Shown here: one piece after another, positions 52,410 through 60,319 of the stretch
Layout of the letters: every line of letters starts with the position of its first letter
Position numbering within the stretch: the stretch's first letter is position 1
Source: CAYGTO01 sp964352815
GTDB lineage: Bacteria > Pseudomonadota > Alphaproteobacteria > Rickettsiales > UBA3002
Assembly (NCBI GenBank): GCA_964352815.1
Contig: CAYGTO010000008.1
Coordinates: forward strand, 33,549-97,548
Reading direction: 5' to 3'
Length of the DNA: 64,000 nucleotides
Translations under genes and position numbers: made by a program
The notes under the pieces: model-generated
Seen by the model: only the letters and a program-made list of their open reading frames with translations
Database searches by the model: none
What the model was told of the DNA's origin: nothing

Positions 52410-53039
52410 TTAAGACGATGACTCGGTCAGTGTGATCAACGCATCGCTCAGTTTTTCCTCAGCAATGGTATGCGGGAAATGTTTGATATAGACCCCATCC
52501 TTGCCCATCAGATAAATGAAGCTGGAATGGTCAATATCGTAATTGCCCGTCGCATCCGGGTCATGCGCTGCTGCATATGCTTTATAGGCGGCTTTGACTT
52601 GGTCAATTTGTGCGTTTGTTCCTGTCAGGCCAATCATGCCATCACGATAATTTGCAAGAAACGCTTTCATCGCTTCCGGCGTATCACGTTCCGGATCAAT
52701 GGTAATAAAGACAACGCGGATGTCTCTCGCTACCTCTTCAGGCAGTGCATCCATGGCGTTACTAATGCGCAGCGTTGTTGTCGGGCAGATATGTGGGCAG
52801 TTAGTAAACCCAAAGAACACAAGCGCATAGCGCCCTTCTAGATCGGTGTTGTTGACCGCTTCACCATCTTGATTGGTCAAAGAAAAATCGCCACCAATCA
52901 GTGGGTTACCATGCGTCGTATCTTCAGGGAGCCCGTCTTTGTTGGCTGCTTCATGATGAGTGCCAAAGGGCCCCACAAACACGAAATAAGCCATGGCAAT
53001 GAGGGCACAAATAGAAAGAAGTCGATTATAGGTTTTCAT
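52410..53039 (-). CDS. SCO1/SenC-type copper chaperone
   Basis: This 209-residue protein delivers copper to cytochrome c oxidase or acts as a thiol redox factor. Its copper ligands are all visible: C81 and C85 in FTNCPHICPTT and H171 in YDIDHSSFIYL. A single N-terminal membrane anchor (LLSICALIAMAYFVFVGP) holds it at the periplasmic face. ATG 53039 (MKTYNRLL) gives a proper anchor. Frames extending to 53270 would overlap the next gene and lack family similarity. Confidence 0.92.
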   Translation of the reverse strand: MKTYNRLLSICALIAMAYFVFVGPFGTHHEAANKDGLPEDTTHGNPLIGGDFSLTNQDGEAVNNTDLEGRYALVFFGFTNCPHICPTTTLRISNAMDALPEEVARDIRVVFITIDPERDTPEAMKAFLANYRDGMIGLTGTNAQIDQVKAAYKAYAAAHDPDATGNYDIDHSSFIYLMGKDGVYIKHFPHTIAEEKLSDALITLTESSS

Positions 53040-53253
53040 GAGGCTGGTTATACGGAGTTTCACGGGTAGAAACAAGCTCTTGGCCCAGGTTACACCCATT
53101 TTCTTCACCGAAAATAATGCTAAAATACCATGTGTCGTTAACCTTTTGTTAGGGGTTTGGCCCGTATGATAGAAGAGTGAAAAAGGGTTTTCACAGCGTA
53201 TCTGCGCGTGGGCAGGTGCGAGACGACAAAACAACAATAAGGAGTCGTTGGCC

Positions 53254-53898
53254 ATGATGCCTTCGATCAACGTGCCTCATCCGCAATCGGCGGCGCCGAT
53301 TCAATCTGCAGCGATCACGGCAGTGGTCAGCGAGCAAGGGCGCGCGGCTGGTCAAACGGCGAAGGAGATGCGCGAATCAATCGACAGCGCGCAGCATTAT
53401 AATAAGGCACCGCGTGATAAGGCGCAGAAAGAATCGACCGGGAATGCGCGCACAGTGAAATCAGAGGCGCAGCTTCATGCAATGCGGCAAGACCAGCAGA
53501 AAGTAGAGCAGCATTCGCAGCAACGTCAGCACTATCAGAATGTCCAGCAAGAACAAACGGCAATACGTAACCCAGGTGGCCCACCCAGCTATGGCGATAA
53601 GCTTGCAGCCCTTTCAGGTGGCCGTTTTGTTAAGACCGATAAGGTCAAAACGGAGAAGCTGAGCGAGCACACTGAGATTGTCGAGCCGCATCTAATGCGC
53701 CACCGCGATGGGTCGATTACGGCGGGGCTGGGAACAGCGCGTTTGATTAGTGATCTACAATCACTCGTTGGCGCGGATATGTTTAGCGGGCCGGCCAAAC
53801 AAACCGCAGCCGAGGCGGTATCACAAGTGTATCAGATGATGTCGGAAGTGGCAGGAGAGCGTGAGACGTCTGAAACACCCACAGATTTTTTCTCCTAA
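53254..53898 (+). CDS. Unrecognised Gln/Ala-rich protein
   Basis: This 214-residue protein has a low-complexity, Gln/Glu/Arg-rich first half (AQHYNKAPRDKAQKE and a QQKVEQHSQQRQHYQNVQQE stretch). A more ordered C-terminal part starts at SYGDKLAALSGGRF. There is no signal or membrane segment. AAGGAG at 53239-53244 lies 9 nt before ATG 53254; TTG at 53248 is a less likely start. It is convergent with the cytochrome chaperone gene, meeting it with no gap. No function is recognised. Confidence 0.6.
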   Translation: MMPSINVPHPQSAAPIQSAAITAVVSEQGRAAGQTAKEMRESIDSAQHYNKAPRDKAQKESTGNARTVKSEAQLHAMRQDQQKVEQHSQQRQHYQNVQQEQTAIRNPGGPPSYGDKLAALSGGRFVKTDKVKTEKLSEHTEIVEPHLMRHRDGSITAGLGTARLISDLQSLVGADMFSGPAKQTAAEAVSQVYQMMSEVAGERETSETPTDFFS

Positions 53899-54480
53899 TT
53901 AACCCGGCATGGGCCATTCAATCACCTCTTTATGGGGCTGACTGATGATGTATTCACGCAAACTGCACTGCGCGGTCATTACATATTCTGCTAGTAATGA
54001 AAGCATGTTCGCATCGATGTCGGCATCTTCCAGCGTGCCATAGACATTACGGCGCAGCGTGTTTTCGAGCTGAGACTGATCGTTTGACGCAAGCGCTTCT
54101 TCATAGGCAGTGAGTCGGCCAAATAGCGCTTCCCCCATTTTTTGCACTTTACGGAAAATACCACTATCGCCTACGCTCATTTCACGAAGCGCTTGGTCCA
54201 TATCGGCCATCATTGTATCGATGATACTGCGTTCAAGATCGCTGCCGATGAGATCATGCGCGGCATCATCCGGCGTATCGCTCTCTTCCTCGCGCAGCCG
54301 AAGCAGCAGCAGGCTGACATGCAGTGCTAAAATATCGAACCGGCCATCCAGCGTATCGGGCACTTGGTAACGTTCAAAAAAGACCGGCAGGCGCGACTGC
54401 TGCATGGTTTGCACGTAGAGATGGTGTGCATATTCCGCATGCTTAGGTGCCTTGAGGCCTTGCAACAATTGGGCAAACAT
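53899..54480 (-). CDS. Ubiquinol-cytochrome c chaperone (CBP3-like)
   Basis: This 193-residue protein matches the Cbp3/ubiquinol-cytochrome c chaperone family. It has AHHLYVQTMQQSRLPVFFER, then VPDTLDGRFDILALHVSLLL and a helical end with NTLRRNVYGTLEDADIDANM. The mitochondrial relative helps make cytochrome b and assemble the bc1 complex, so a role in assembling complex III is likely. It is divergent from bamE with 14 bp between the starts. Confidence 0.9.
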   Translation of the reverse strand: MFAQLLQGLKAPKHAEYAHHLYVQTMQQSRLPVFFERYQVPDTLDGRFDILALHVSLLLLRLREEESDTPDDAAHDLIGSDLERSIIDTMMADMDQALREMSVGDSGIFRKVQKMGEALFGRLTAYEEALASNDQSQLENTLRRNVYGTLEDADIDANMLSLLAEYVMTAQCSLREYIISQPHKEVIEWPMPG

Positions 54481-54494
54481 CGTATATCTCGTTT

Positions 54495-54947
54495 ATGATT
54501 TCTTCACTTTATATAAAGCAGATTCTGACAATGTCAGTGTTTTTCTGCATGTTATCGGCGTGTGATCCACTGGTCGATGAGCGCGGCCATGTGCTTGAAG
54601 AGCATCGCCTGTCCGAAATTACACCCGGCGTGTCGCGTCAGCAGGATGTACGCGTGATTTTGGGCGCGCCTTCGAGCCTGTCTGATTTCGGTAATAATCG
54701 TTGGTATTACATTCGCACGCGTAAAGAAAGCCTGGCCTTTTTTAAGCCGGAGATCGTTGAACAGCAGATCACCATCGTCGAGTTTGATGAGGGTGGGATT
54801 GTAAGTAATGTGCAAACAGGGCTGAATGAGTTGCCTAAAGAAATTGCCGTTATTAAGGACGAAACGCCCACCGAAGGACATAGCCTTGGCTTTTTTGAGC
54901 AGATGCTGGGGAATTTGGGTCGCTTCAATGCGCCCGGGGGCAATTAA
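54495..54947 (+). CDS. bamE: Outer membrane assembly lipoprotein BamE (SmpA/OmlA)
   Basis: This 150-residue lipoprotein has a signal ending in the lipobox LSAC (MLSACDPLVDERG). The SmpA/OmlA core follows: ITPGVSRQQDVRVILGAPSS then NNRWYYIRTRKES. BamE is a subunit of the complex that inserts barrel proteins in the outer membrane. The C-terminal tail after TEGHSLGFFEQ is typical of alphaproteobacterial members. Its TAA directly abuts the stop of convergent thiL. Confidence 0.9.
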   Translation: MISSLYIKQILTMSVFFCMLSACDPLVDERGHVLEEHRLSEITPGVSRQQDVRVILGAPSSLSDFGNNRWYYIRTRKESLAFFKPEIVEQQITIVEFDEGGIVSNVQTGLNELPKEIAVIKDETPTEGHSLGFFEQMLGNLGRFNAPGGN

Positions 54948-55901
54948 TCACGTGAAATGTGTGTAGCCTGAAGGCTCAAGCGGGTGCGACGCCCCGTCGA
55001 TGTCTTTCATGATATAGCTGTCATCTGTGATGTTACCAATCTGAGTGATCATGATACCGGTCTCGTGGCTTAAGCCAGCGATGTGGTCTGCATGCTTAGG
55101 CGCCGCGGTAAAGAGCAGCTCGTAATCATCACCGCCGCCTAAAATGCTGTGCCAACGGTGCGGCTCATGCTGCACTATTGCACGTGCTGAATCAGAGCGC
55201 GGAAGGGCGGATTGGTCAATCTGACAGCCTACATTGGAAGCCGTGCATAGTTTTATCATGTCTTGCGCAAGGCCATCGGAAACATCCATCGCTGCACTCG
55301 CATAGCCGCGAAGTGCAATGCCTAACTCAGTGCGCGGCTGTGGCAGATGATAGCGCTCGAGCAGATACGGATCATGCGCCAATGTGTGCTGTGCACAGAG
55401 TAGGCCAAGTGCTGCATCTCCCACCGTTCCCGTGACATAGATAATGTCACCCACTTGCGCCGTGCTGCGTTTGATTGCGTGGCCGCTGGGCACGGTACCA
55501 TATGCCGTAATCGTTATGGTCAACGGCCCAGGGGTCATGGTGGTGTCACCGCCAATCAGTGTGATGCCATAGTGTTTTTGATCATTCGCAAGGCCATTTG
55601 CAAAGCCTTCAAACCATGCAGCGTCGCATCGTTCGGGTGCGCTTAGCGCCAGCGAGTAATGCAGTGGGCTCGAGCCCATTGCGGCAAGATCGGACAGGTT
55701 CACCCGCAATGCTTTCTGTGCAATCAGCGCCGCGGGTTCGTCGCCAACAAAGTGCACGCCCTCAATCAGTGTGTCAGTGGTGACAACGAGTTCTTCTGCT
55801 TCAGAAATGGAGAGACATGCGGCATCATCGATGAGAGAAAGTGCGGTATTGCCATCTGCTAACGGCGCAAAATAACGGTCAATGAGTGCGAACTCATCCA
55901 T
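54948..55901 (-). CDS. thiL: Thiamine-monophosphate kinase
   Basis: This 317-residue enzyme phosphorylates thiamine phosphate to thiamine pyrophosphate. It has the family's N-terminal DDAACLSISEAEELVVTTDT. LSDLAAMGSSPLHYSLALSA and TLIGGDTTMTPGPLTITITA form the ATP/Mg region, and AAMDVSDGLAQDMIKLC and LGGGDDYELLFTA follow. Its start overlaps nusB's stop by one base, the usual nusB-thiL pairing. Confidence 0.96.
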   Translation of the reverse strand: MDEFALIDRYFAPLADGNTALSLIDDAACLSISEAEELVVTTDTLIEGVHFVGDEPAALIAQKALRVNLSDLAAMGSSPLHYSLALSAPERCDAAWFEGFANGLANDQKHYGITLIGGDTTMTPGPLTITITAYGTVPSGHAIKRSTAQVGDIIYVTGTVGDAALGLLCAQHTLAHDPYLLERYHLPQPRTELGIALRGYASAAMDVSDGLAQDMIKLCTASNVGCQIDQSALPRSDSARAIVQHEPHRWHSILGGGDDYELLFTAAPKHADHIAGLSHETGIMITQIGNITDDSYIMKDIDGASHPLEPSGYTHFT

Positions 55902-56419
55902 TAGTCTTCGCTAATATCACGATATTGCTTGGCCAAATTATGCAATGCGCCGCTAACGAAATCGATTTCACCGTCATCTAAGAATGCGGCAGCAATCGTG
56001 GTGTATTCATCGATGATGATAGCAGTTTCGCGGGATGTGTCGCATTTAAGTTCGTACGCGCCAGCGAGCAAGATGCTTGCTAATAAATGGTTGAGGCGCT
56101 CCATCTTCCACCCTTCGCGCAGTACGCCGCTAATATCATCTAGTAACTCATCATAGATTTCTGCTACACCAATCAAGATGGTTTCAAGAAGTGTCTTTGC
56201 GGGGGAAACATCGACGTTCCATTCCGGCTCTTTCTGCAATTGTTCACTCGCCCATTGCTTCGAGATTTGCGCCGCCGCACGATCACCATTGAGCGGTTTC
56301 TCGAGCACGCGCTGCGAGAAAATGCCTTGGACAGCTGCAATGCGTGCGCTGCGTTTACGCTCTAAGGAGGCACGTTTTTTTGGCAAGCGTGGTTCTTTTT
56401 CAGCAGCAGAAGATTCCAT
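55901..56419 (-). CDS. nusB: Transcription antitermination factor NusB
   Basis: This 172-residue all-helical protein joins NusE (S10) in rRNA antitermination. It has the RNA-binding N-terminal ARIAAVQGIFSQRVLEKPLN, preceded by a basic extension (PRLPKKRASLERKRS). Its core is MERLNHLLASILLAGAYELK, then TSRETAIIIDEYTTIAAAFL and GEIDFVSGALHNLAK. It overlaps ribH and thiL by one base each, so the three are co-translated. Confidence 0.95.
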   Translation of the reverse strand: MESSAAEKEPRLPKKRASLERKRSARIAAVQGIFSQRVLEKPLNGDRAAAQISKQWASEQLQKEPEWNVDVSPAKTLLETILIGVAEIYDELLDDISGVLREGWKMERLNHLLASILLAGAYELKCDTSRETAIIIDEYTTIAAAFLDDGEIDFVSGALHNLAKQYRDISED

Positions 56420-56841
56420 TACACCGCCTCTTTCACAGCGAGTAACTGCATGCAGGCGTGTGCCGCATCGGCGCCCTTATTGCCTTTCGGTGATTCACCG
56501 AGGCCTGCGCGTCGTTCGGCCTGGGCCACATTCTCCACCGTGAGTAAGCCGTTGCCGATAATAATGCCGTGATCCATCGAAAGGCTCATGAGCCCATGCA
56601 TGGCGGCGCTGCACACAACATCATAATGGCTGGTTTCTCCGCGGATCACGCAACCAAGGGCCACAAACCCATCATAATGAGTGCGTTTGTGGTAGATCGC
56701 TTGCGGGATTTCGAGCGCCCCGGGCACATCGACCACGTCAAGCTGATGCCCATGTTTTGTCAGTTCGGTTTTTGCGTCTTTCACTAACGCTTCCGTGATT
56801 TCCCAATAATAAGGGGAGGCAACGATCAAAATTTTAGCCAT
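56419..56841 (-). CDS. ribH: 6,7-dimethyl-8-ribityllumazine synthase
   Basis: This 140-residue enzyme makes lumazine from 5-amino-6-ribitylaminouracil and dihydroxybutanone phosphate. Recognisable are IVASPYYWEITEALVKDAKT, then VDVPGALEIPQAIYHKRTHY and ALGCVIRGETSHYDVVCSAA. The last holds the catalytic-site His and the GxxxxGxT-type loop. The length is normal. It overlaps ribBX by 8 nt. Confidence 0.96.
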   Translation of the reverse strand: MAKILIVASPYYWEITEALVKDAKTELTKHGHQLDVVDVPGALEIPQAIYHKRTHYDGFVALGCVIRGETSHYDVVCSAAMHGLMSLSMDHGIIIGNGLLTVENVAQAERRAGLGESPKGNKGADAAHACMQLLAVKEAV

Positions 56842-57979
56842 GCGATACCTGTTTGGGTTGAGAATGTGCGTCTAGCGATTGGTAGTTTTCAATATGGATG
56901 CCATAGCCTTCGAGACCAACGGGCATGCGTGGATGATTCGTTAAAAGCGTCATATGGTGAATGCCCAGATCGAGCAGGATTTGTGCACCAATCCCATAAT
57001 TGCGAAGATGCGCAGGGCGCTCGACCTTTTCTCCCATACTGCGGCGCAGCGTATCGGAAAGTGCGGTTTTATTGGGCTCACGAATGATCACAATCGCGCC
57101 GGAACCATGCTGCTCAATCGCTTCCATGCTGCGGGCGAGCGCGCCGCATTTTTCACCGCTTGCGTCAAACAACATGTCTGCCATCACATCCATCGCATGC
57201 ATACGCACCAAGGTAGGCGTTGTTTTTGACGAGGTGAGCGTGCCGGGTGCGCCTTTGGTGAGCACGATATGTTCGGCATAATCGAGCGTGGAAGTGAATA
57301 AGGTGAGATGAAACTCACCACCATGCTGCGAGGTGAATGGCACGGTCATCTGGCGTTCGATAAGCTTTTCGCGCTGACGGCGATAGGCGATTAAATCGGC
57401 AATAGTGGCGATGTTCAGCCCATGCGCTTTTGCAAAGGGAGCCAAATCGGGTAGGCGCGCCATGGAGCCATCATCATTCATGATTTCGCAAATAACACCG
57501 GATGGCGAAAGCCCAGCAAGTTTTGAAATATCAACGGCAGCCTCGGTATGACCGGCGCGGACTAAGACGCCGCCTTCACGCGCTTCAAGCGGGAAGACAT
57601 GACCAGGCGTCGCAATGTCAGCGGCGCTGCTTTCAGGGTTGCTTGCGACAGCAATCGTGCGAGCGCGATCTGCTGCGGAAATCCCAGTACTGACGCCTTC
57701 GCGCGCTTCGATCGAAACGGTAAAGGCGGTTTGATGACGCGAGGAATTATGGCGCGACATGGGCGGCAATCCGAGTCGTTCGATTTGCTGCGCATCCATC
57801 GCTAGGCAAATCAACCCGCGGCCATATTTCGCCATGAAGTTCACCGCTTCCGCATCTGCAAATTCTGCGGGGATCACCAGATCACCTTCATTCTCGCGGT
57901 CTTCATCATCGACTAAAATAAACATTTTGCCGGCTTTTGCATCGTTGAGAATCTGTTCAATGGACGCCAAATCGCTCAT
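56834..57979 (-). CDS. ribB: RibBX: 3,4-dihydroxy-2-butanone 4-phosphate synthase with degenerate GTP cyclohydrolase II domain
   Basis: This 381-residue fusion has an N-terminal RibB half that looks complete: VDDEDRENEGDLVIPAEFAD with the acidic metal site and the TPGHVFPLEAREGGVLVRAG loop. The C-terminal half resembles RibA (VRMHAMDVMADMLF, then LRNYGIGAQILLDLGIHHMT). Two of the three zinc-binding Cys are gone: the region reads ASGEKCGALARS instead of LRCDCG, and the first Cys is replaced too. Cyclohydrolase activity is therefore unlikely, as in the RibBX type described in Proteobacteria. Another GTP cyclohydrolase II is probably encoded elsewhere. Confidence 0.88.
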   Translation of the reverse strand: MSDLASIEQILNDAKAGKMFILVDDEDRENEGDLVIPAEFADAEAVNFMAKYGRGLICLAMDAQQIERLGLPPMSRHNSSRHQTAFTVSIEAREGVSTGISAADRARTIAVASNPESSAADIATPGHVFPLEAREGGVLVRAGHTEAAVDISKLAGLSPSGVICEIMNDDGSMARLPDLAPFAKAHGLNIATIADLIAYRRQREKLIERQMTVPFTSQHGGEFHLTLFTSTLDYAEHIVLTKGAPGTLTSSKTTPTLVRMHAMDVMADMLFDASGEKCGALARSMEAIEQHGSGAIVIIREPNKTALSDTLRRSMGEKVERPAHLRNYGIGAQILLDLGIHHMTLLTNHPRMPVGLEGYGIHIENYQSLDAHSQPKQVSHG

Positions 57980-58590
57980 TATGCCGCTCCTTTGAATTGC
58001 TGCTGATAGGACAGGATGCGTTCGGCATGGCGTGCGAGCCGATCGACTTCGATATTGACCGCATCGCCCTCTTTTTTCTGAGATAAGGTGGTGTGTTCCC
58101 AGCTGTGCGGGATGATGCAGCAGCTAAAGCGTGTGCCGTTCACTTCATTGACGGTGAGGGAAATACCGTCCAGCGTGATGGACCCTTTGGTCGCAATATA
58201 TGCGGCGATGCTTCCGGGCACGGCAATCGTGATGTCCCAGGATTCACCGGTTTGCGCAATCGTTTCCAACGTGCCCATCGCATCGACATGGCCCGAAACG
58301 ATATGCCCGCCCAGCTCGTCACCCACTTTAAGCGCACGCTCAAGGTTGATTTTCTGGCCTTCGCGCCAGTGTGAAAGCGTGGTGATTTCCAATGTTTCGC
58401 GCGCCATGTCTGCGGCGAACCAATTCTCGCCTGTTTCGGTTACGGTTAGGCACACGCCATCGCAGGCAATGGACGCGCCGATTGCGACATCACGCATGTC
58501 AAAGTGGCAGGTGATCTCAACCCGTGCCAGCGCATTACTTTTCTCAAGCGAGCGTACTTCGCCTACATCTGTAATAATTCCGGTAAACAT
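57979..58590 (-). CDS. ribE: Riboflavin synthase alpha chain
   Basis: This 203-residue enzyme dismutates two lumazines to riboflavin. It begins MFTGIITDVGEVRSLEKSNA and has the internal duplication of the family: IACDGVCLTVTETGENWFAA in the first half and ITLDGISLTVNEVNGTRFSC in the second. It overlaps ribD by 28 nt and ribBX by one base, inside the rib operon. Confidence 0.96.
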   Translation of the reverse strand: MFTGIITDVGEVRSLEKSNALARVEITCHFDMRDVAIGASIACDGVCLTVTETGENWFAADMARETLEITTLSHWREGQKINLERALKVGDELGGHIVSGHVDAMGTLETIAQTGESWDITIAVPGSIAAYIATKGSITLDGISLTVNEVNGTRFSCCIIPHSWEHTTLSQKKEGDAVNIEVDRLARHAERILSYQQQFKGAA

Positions 58591-59684
58591 GCGTTTAGTT
58601 CATACACGGTTAATTGGTCTTTGCCTAGCATTTCTTGGGCGTGCACGCGCATCGTTTTAAGTGCTTCGATGGTCTCAACTCCCAGCGATTGCAACGCATG
58701 TTGACCATCGCCGCCAAGCAGGGTAGGTGCACGGAACCAATGCAGCACATCGACACAGTTCGCTTCTAGAAATGCGCTGGATAGGGTCGGGCCAGCCTCG
58801 ACCAGCACGCGTGAAATGCCGCGCTTTCCTATAATTTGCACGATGCTTTTGATATCACTCAGCGCTTCGTTGGTGGATGGAAGCACCGTGACATTCTGCG
58901 CGGTCAGTGCCTCGATCTTTGCGCTATCATCGGATGCGGTCAGGATTATGAGCGGCCATTGCTGGGCGGTTCGCACGAGTTTTGATTCCAGCGGAATTCG
59001 GAGCTGGCGGTCAACGACCATGCGTATCGGGGTGCGATCTTCGAGACCAGGCAGGCGGACCGTGTAGAGCGGGTTGTCGGCTAGCACCGTACCGATGCCG
59101 GTGAGGACGGCGTCATGCTGCGCGCGCAAAAGATGTCCGCGCTGGCGTGCGAGCTCGCCGGTGATCCAATGGCTGTCGCCAGCTTCAGTTGCCATGCAGC
59201 CATCGGCCGTGCTGGCCAGTTTCATCGTGACGATGGGCAGGCCATGGGCGATATGGCGAAAGAATCCGGCGAGGTCATGAGCGGCCTCAGCTTCACACAC
59301 GCTAAGTTGCACATCGATGCCCGCTTCTTTCAATATGGCAATGCCTTGGCCGGCGACTTTGGGGTTGGGGTCTTGGCAGGCGATGACCACGCGTTGTATG
59401 CCCGCCTGTGCCAATGCTTCGGCGCAAGGCGGCGTGCGCCCGTGATGCGCGCATGGCTCGAGCGTGACATAGGCCGTGGCACCCTTTGCCGTGCTGCCCG
59501 CCAGTGCTAACGCGGCGGCTTCAGCATGGGGTTTGCCTTCGCGCCCGGTGCAGGCACTGGCAATGACCTGGCCATCTTTGACCAGCACGCAGCCGACCGA
59601 AGGGCGCTCGCCGGTGAGGCCGAGATGATGTCGCCCCACGCGAATTGCGTGCTGCATGAAGTGGTGATCGTTAGTCGTGGTCAT
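58563..59684 (-). CDS. ribD: Bifunctional pyrimidine deaminase / reductase RibD
   Basis: This 373-residue enzyme deaminates and then reduces the pyrimidine intermediate of riboflavin synthesis. The deaminase domain has zinc ligands in KPHAEAAAL and TLEPCAHHGRTPPC. The reductase half contains TMKLASTADGCMATEAGDSH, DAVLTGIGTVLADNPLYTVR and VLVEAGPTLSSAFL. It starts the rib operon. No FMN riboswitch could be seen in the 102 bp upstream, which instead holds a dispersed repeat. Confidence 0.95.
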   Translation of the reverse strand: MTTTNDHHFMQHAIRVGRHHLGLTGERPSVGCVLVKDGQVIASACTGREGKPHAEAAALALAGSTAKGATAYVTLEPCAHHGRTPPCAEALAQAGIQRVVIACQDPNPKVAGQGIAILKEAGIDVQLSVCEAEAAHDLAGFFRHIAHGLPIVTMKLASTADGCMATEAGDSHWITGELARQRGHLLRAQHDAVLTGIGTVLADNPLYTVRLPGLEDRTPIRMVVDRQLRIPLESKLVRTAQQWPLIILTASDDSAKIEALTAQNVTVLPSTNEALSDIKSIVQIIGKRGISRVLVEAGPTLSSAFLEANCVDVLHWFRAPTLLGGDGQHALQSLGVETIEALKTMRVHAQEMLGKDQLTVYELNACLPELLQM

Positions 59685-59689
59685 AATGT

Positions 59690-59786
59690 GTGAGTTTCAT
59701 TGAGGTCAGTAGGCCGATTCTTTAGTGGGCGAAGCCCTTAGGTCCATCGCGCAGGTCAGGAGACCGGAGCGGGGACAATGAAAACA
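59690..59786. repeat. Dispersed intergenic repeat, copy B
   Basis: The reverse strand contains GGTCTCCTGACCT, GCGATGGACCTAAGGGCTTC and CCCACTAAAG in the same order as copy A at 42918-43012. It fills the gap between nrdR and ribD. Confidence 0.55.
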
Positions 59787-60245
59787 CTAAGCCGCTGGCT
59801 GGGAAAGCTCTTCGACAAAAGCCTCGAAATCTCTCGCTTCGCGGAAGTTTCGATAGACCGAGGCATAGCGAATATAGGCGACCTTATCGATGTTTTTCAG
59901 CTCTTCCATCACCAGCTCGCCAATATACTGTGTTTCAATTTCACTTTCACCGCTTGATTCAAGTTTCTGCACGATGCGGTTCACAATCTTTTCCTGCTCT
60001 TCGGATTGAATCGGACGTTTGCGTAGGGCGATGGTCAGCGAGCGAGCAATCTTGTCGCGGTCGAAAATTTTACGTTCCCCACTTGATTTAACCACCGTGA
60101 GCTCGCGGAGTTGCACCCGCTCAAAGGTGGTAAAACGAGAGTTGCAGGCCGGGCAATAGCGGCGGCGACGGATCGTCGCATCATCCTCACTCGGACGCGA
60201 ATCTTTCACTTGCGTTTCTGTACTACCGCAAAAAGGACACTTCAT
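59787..60245 (-). CDS. nrdR: Transcriptional repressor NrdR
   Basis: This 152-residue regulator represses ribonucleotide reductase genes in response to ATP/dATP. The zinc ribbon is MKCPFCGSTETQVKDSRPSE with the second pair in RYCPACNSRF. The ATP-cone follows, with LTVVKSSGERKIFDRDKIAR, and the C-terminal VAYIRYASVYRNFREARDFE is typical. Its position between glyA and ribD is the usual alphaproteobacterial arrangement. Confidence 0.97.
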   Translation of the reverse strand: MKCPFCGSTETQVKDSRPSEDDATIRRRRYCPACNSRFTTFERVQLRELTVVKSSGERKIFDRDKIARSLTIALRKRPIQSEEQEKIVNRIVQKLESSGESEIETQYIGELVMEELKNIDKVAYIRYASVYRNFREARDFEAFVEELSQPAA

Positions 60246-60319
60246 CGCTGCACCTCATTAAACACGTTTCTCATGGCATCTTTGTCGTCGATTCGAACAT
60301 CTGCAGCAGCACTGTTTCG

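Noticed and set aside
59685..59786. FMN riboswitch before ribD
   Set aside because: The 102-bp gap does not show the conserved RFN core and is explained by a dispersed repeat; the transcript may start further upstream at rpiB or glyA.
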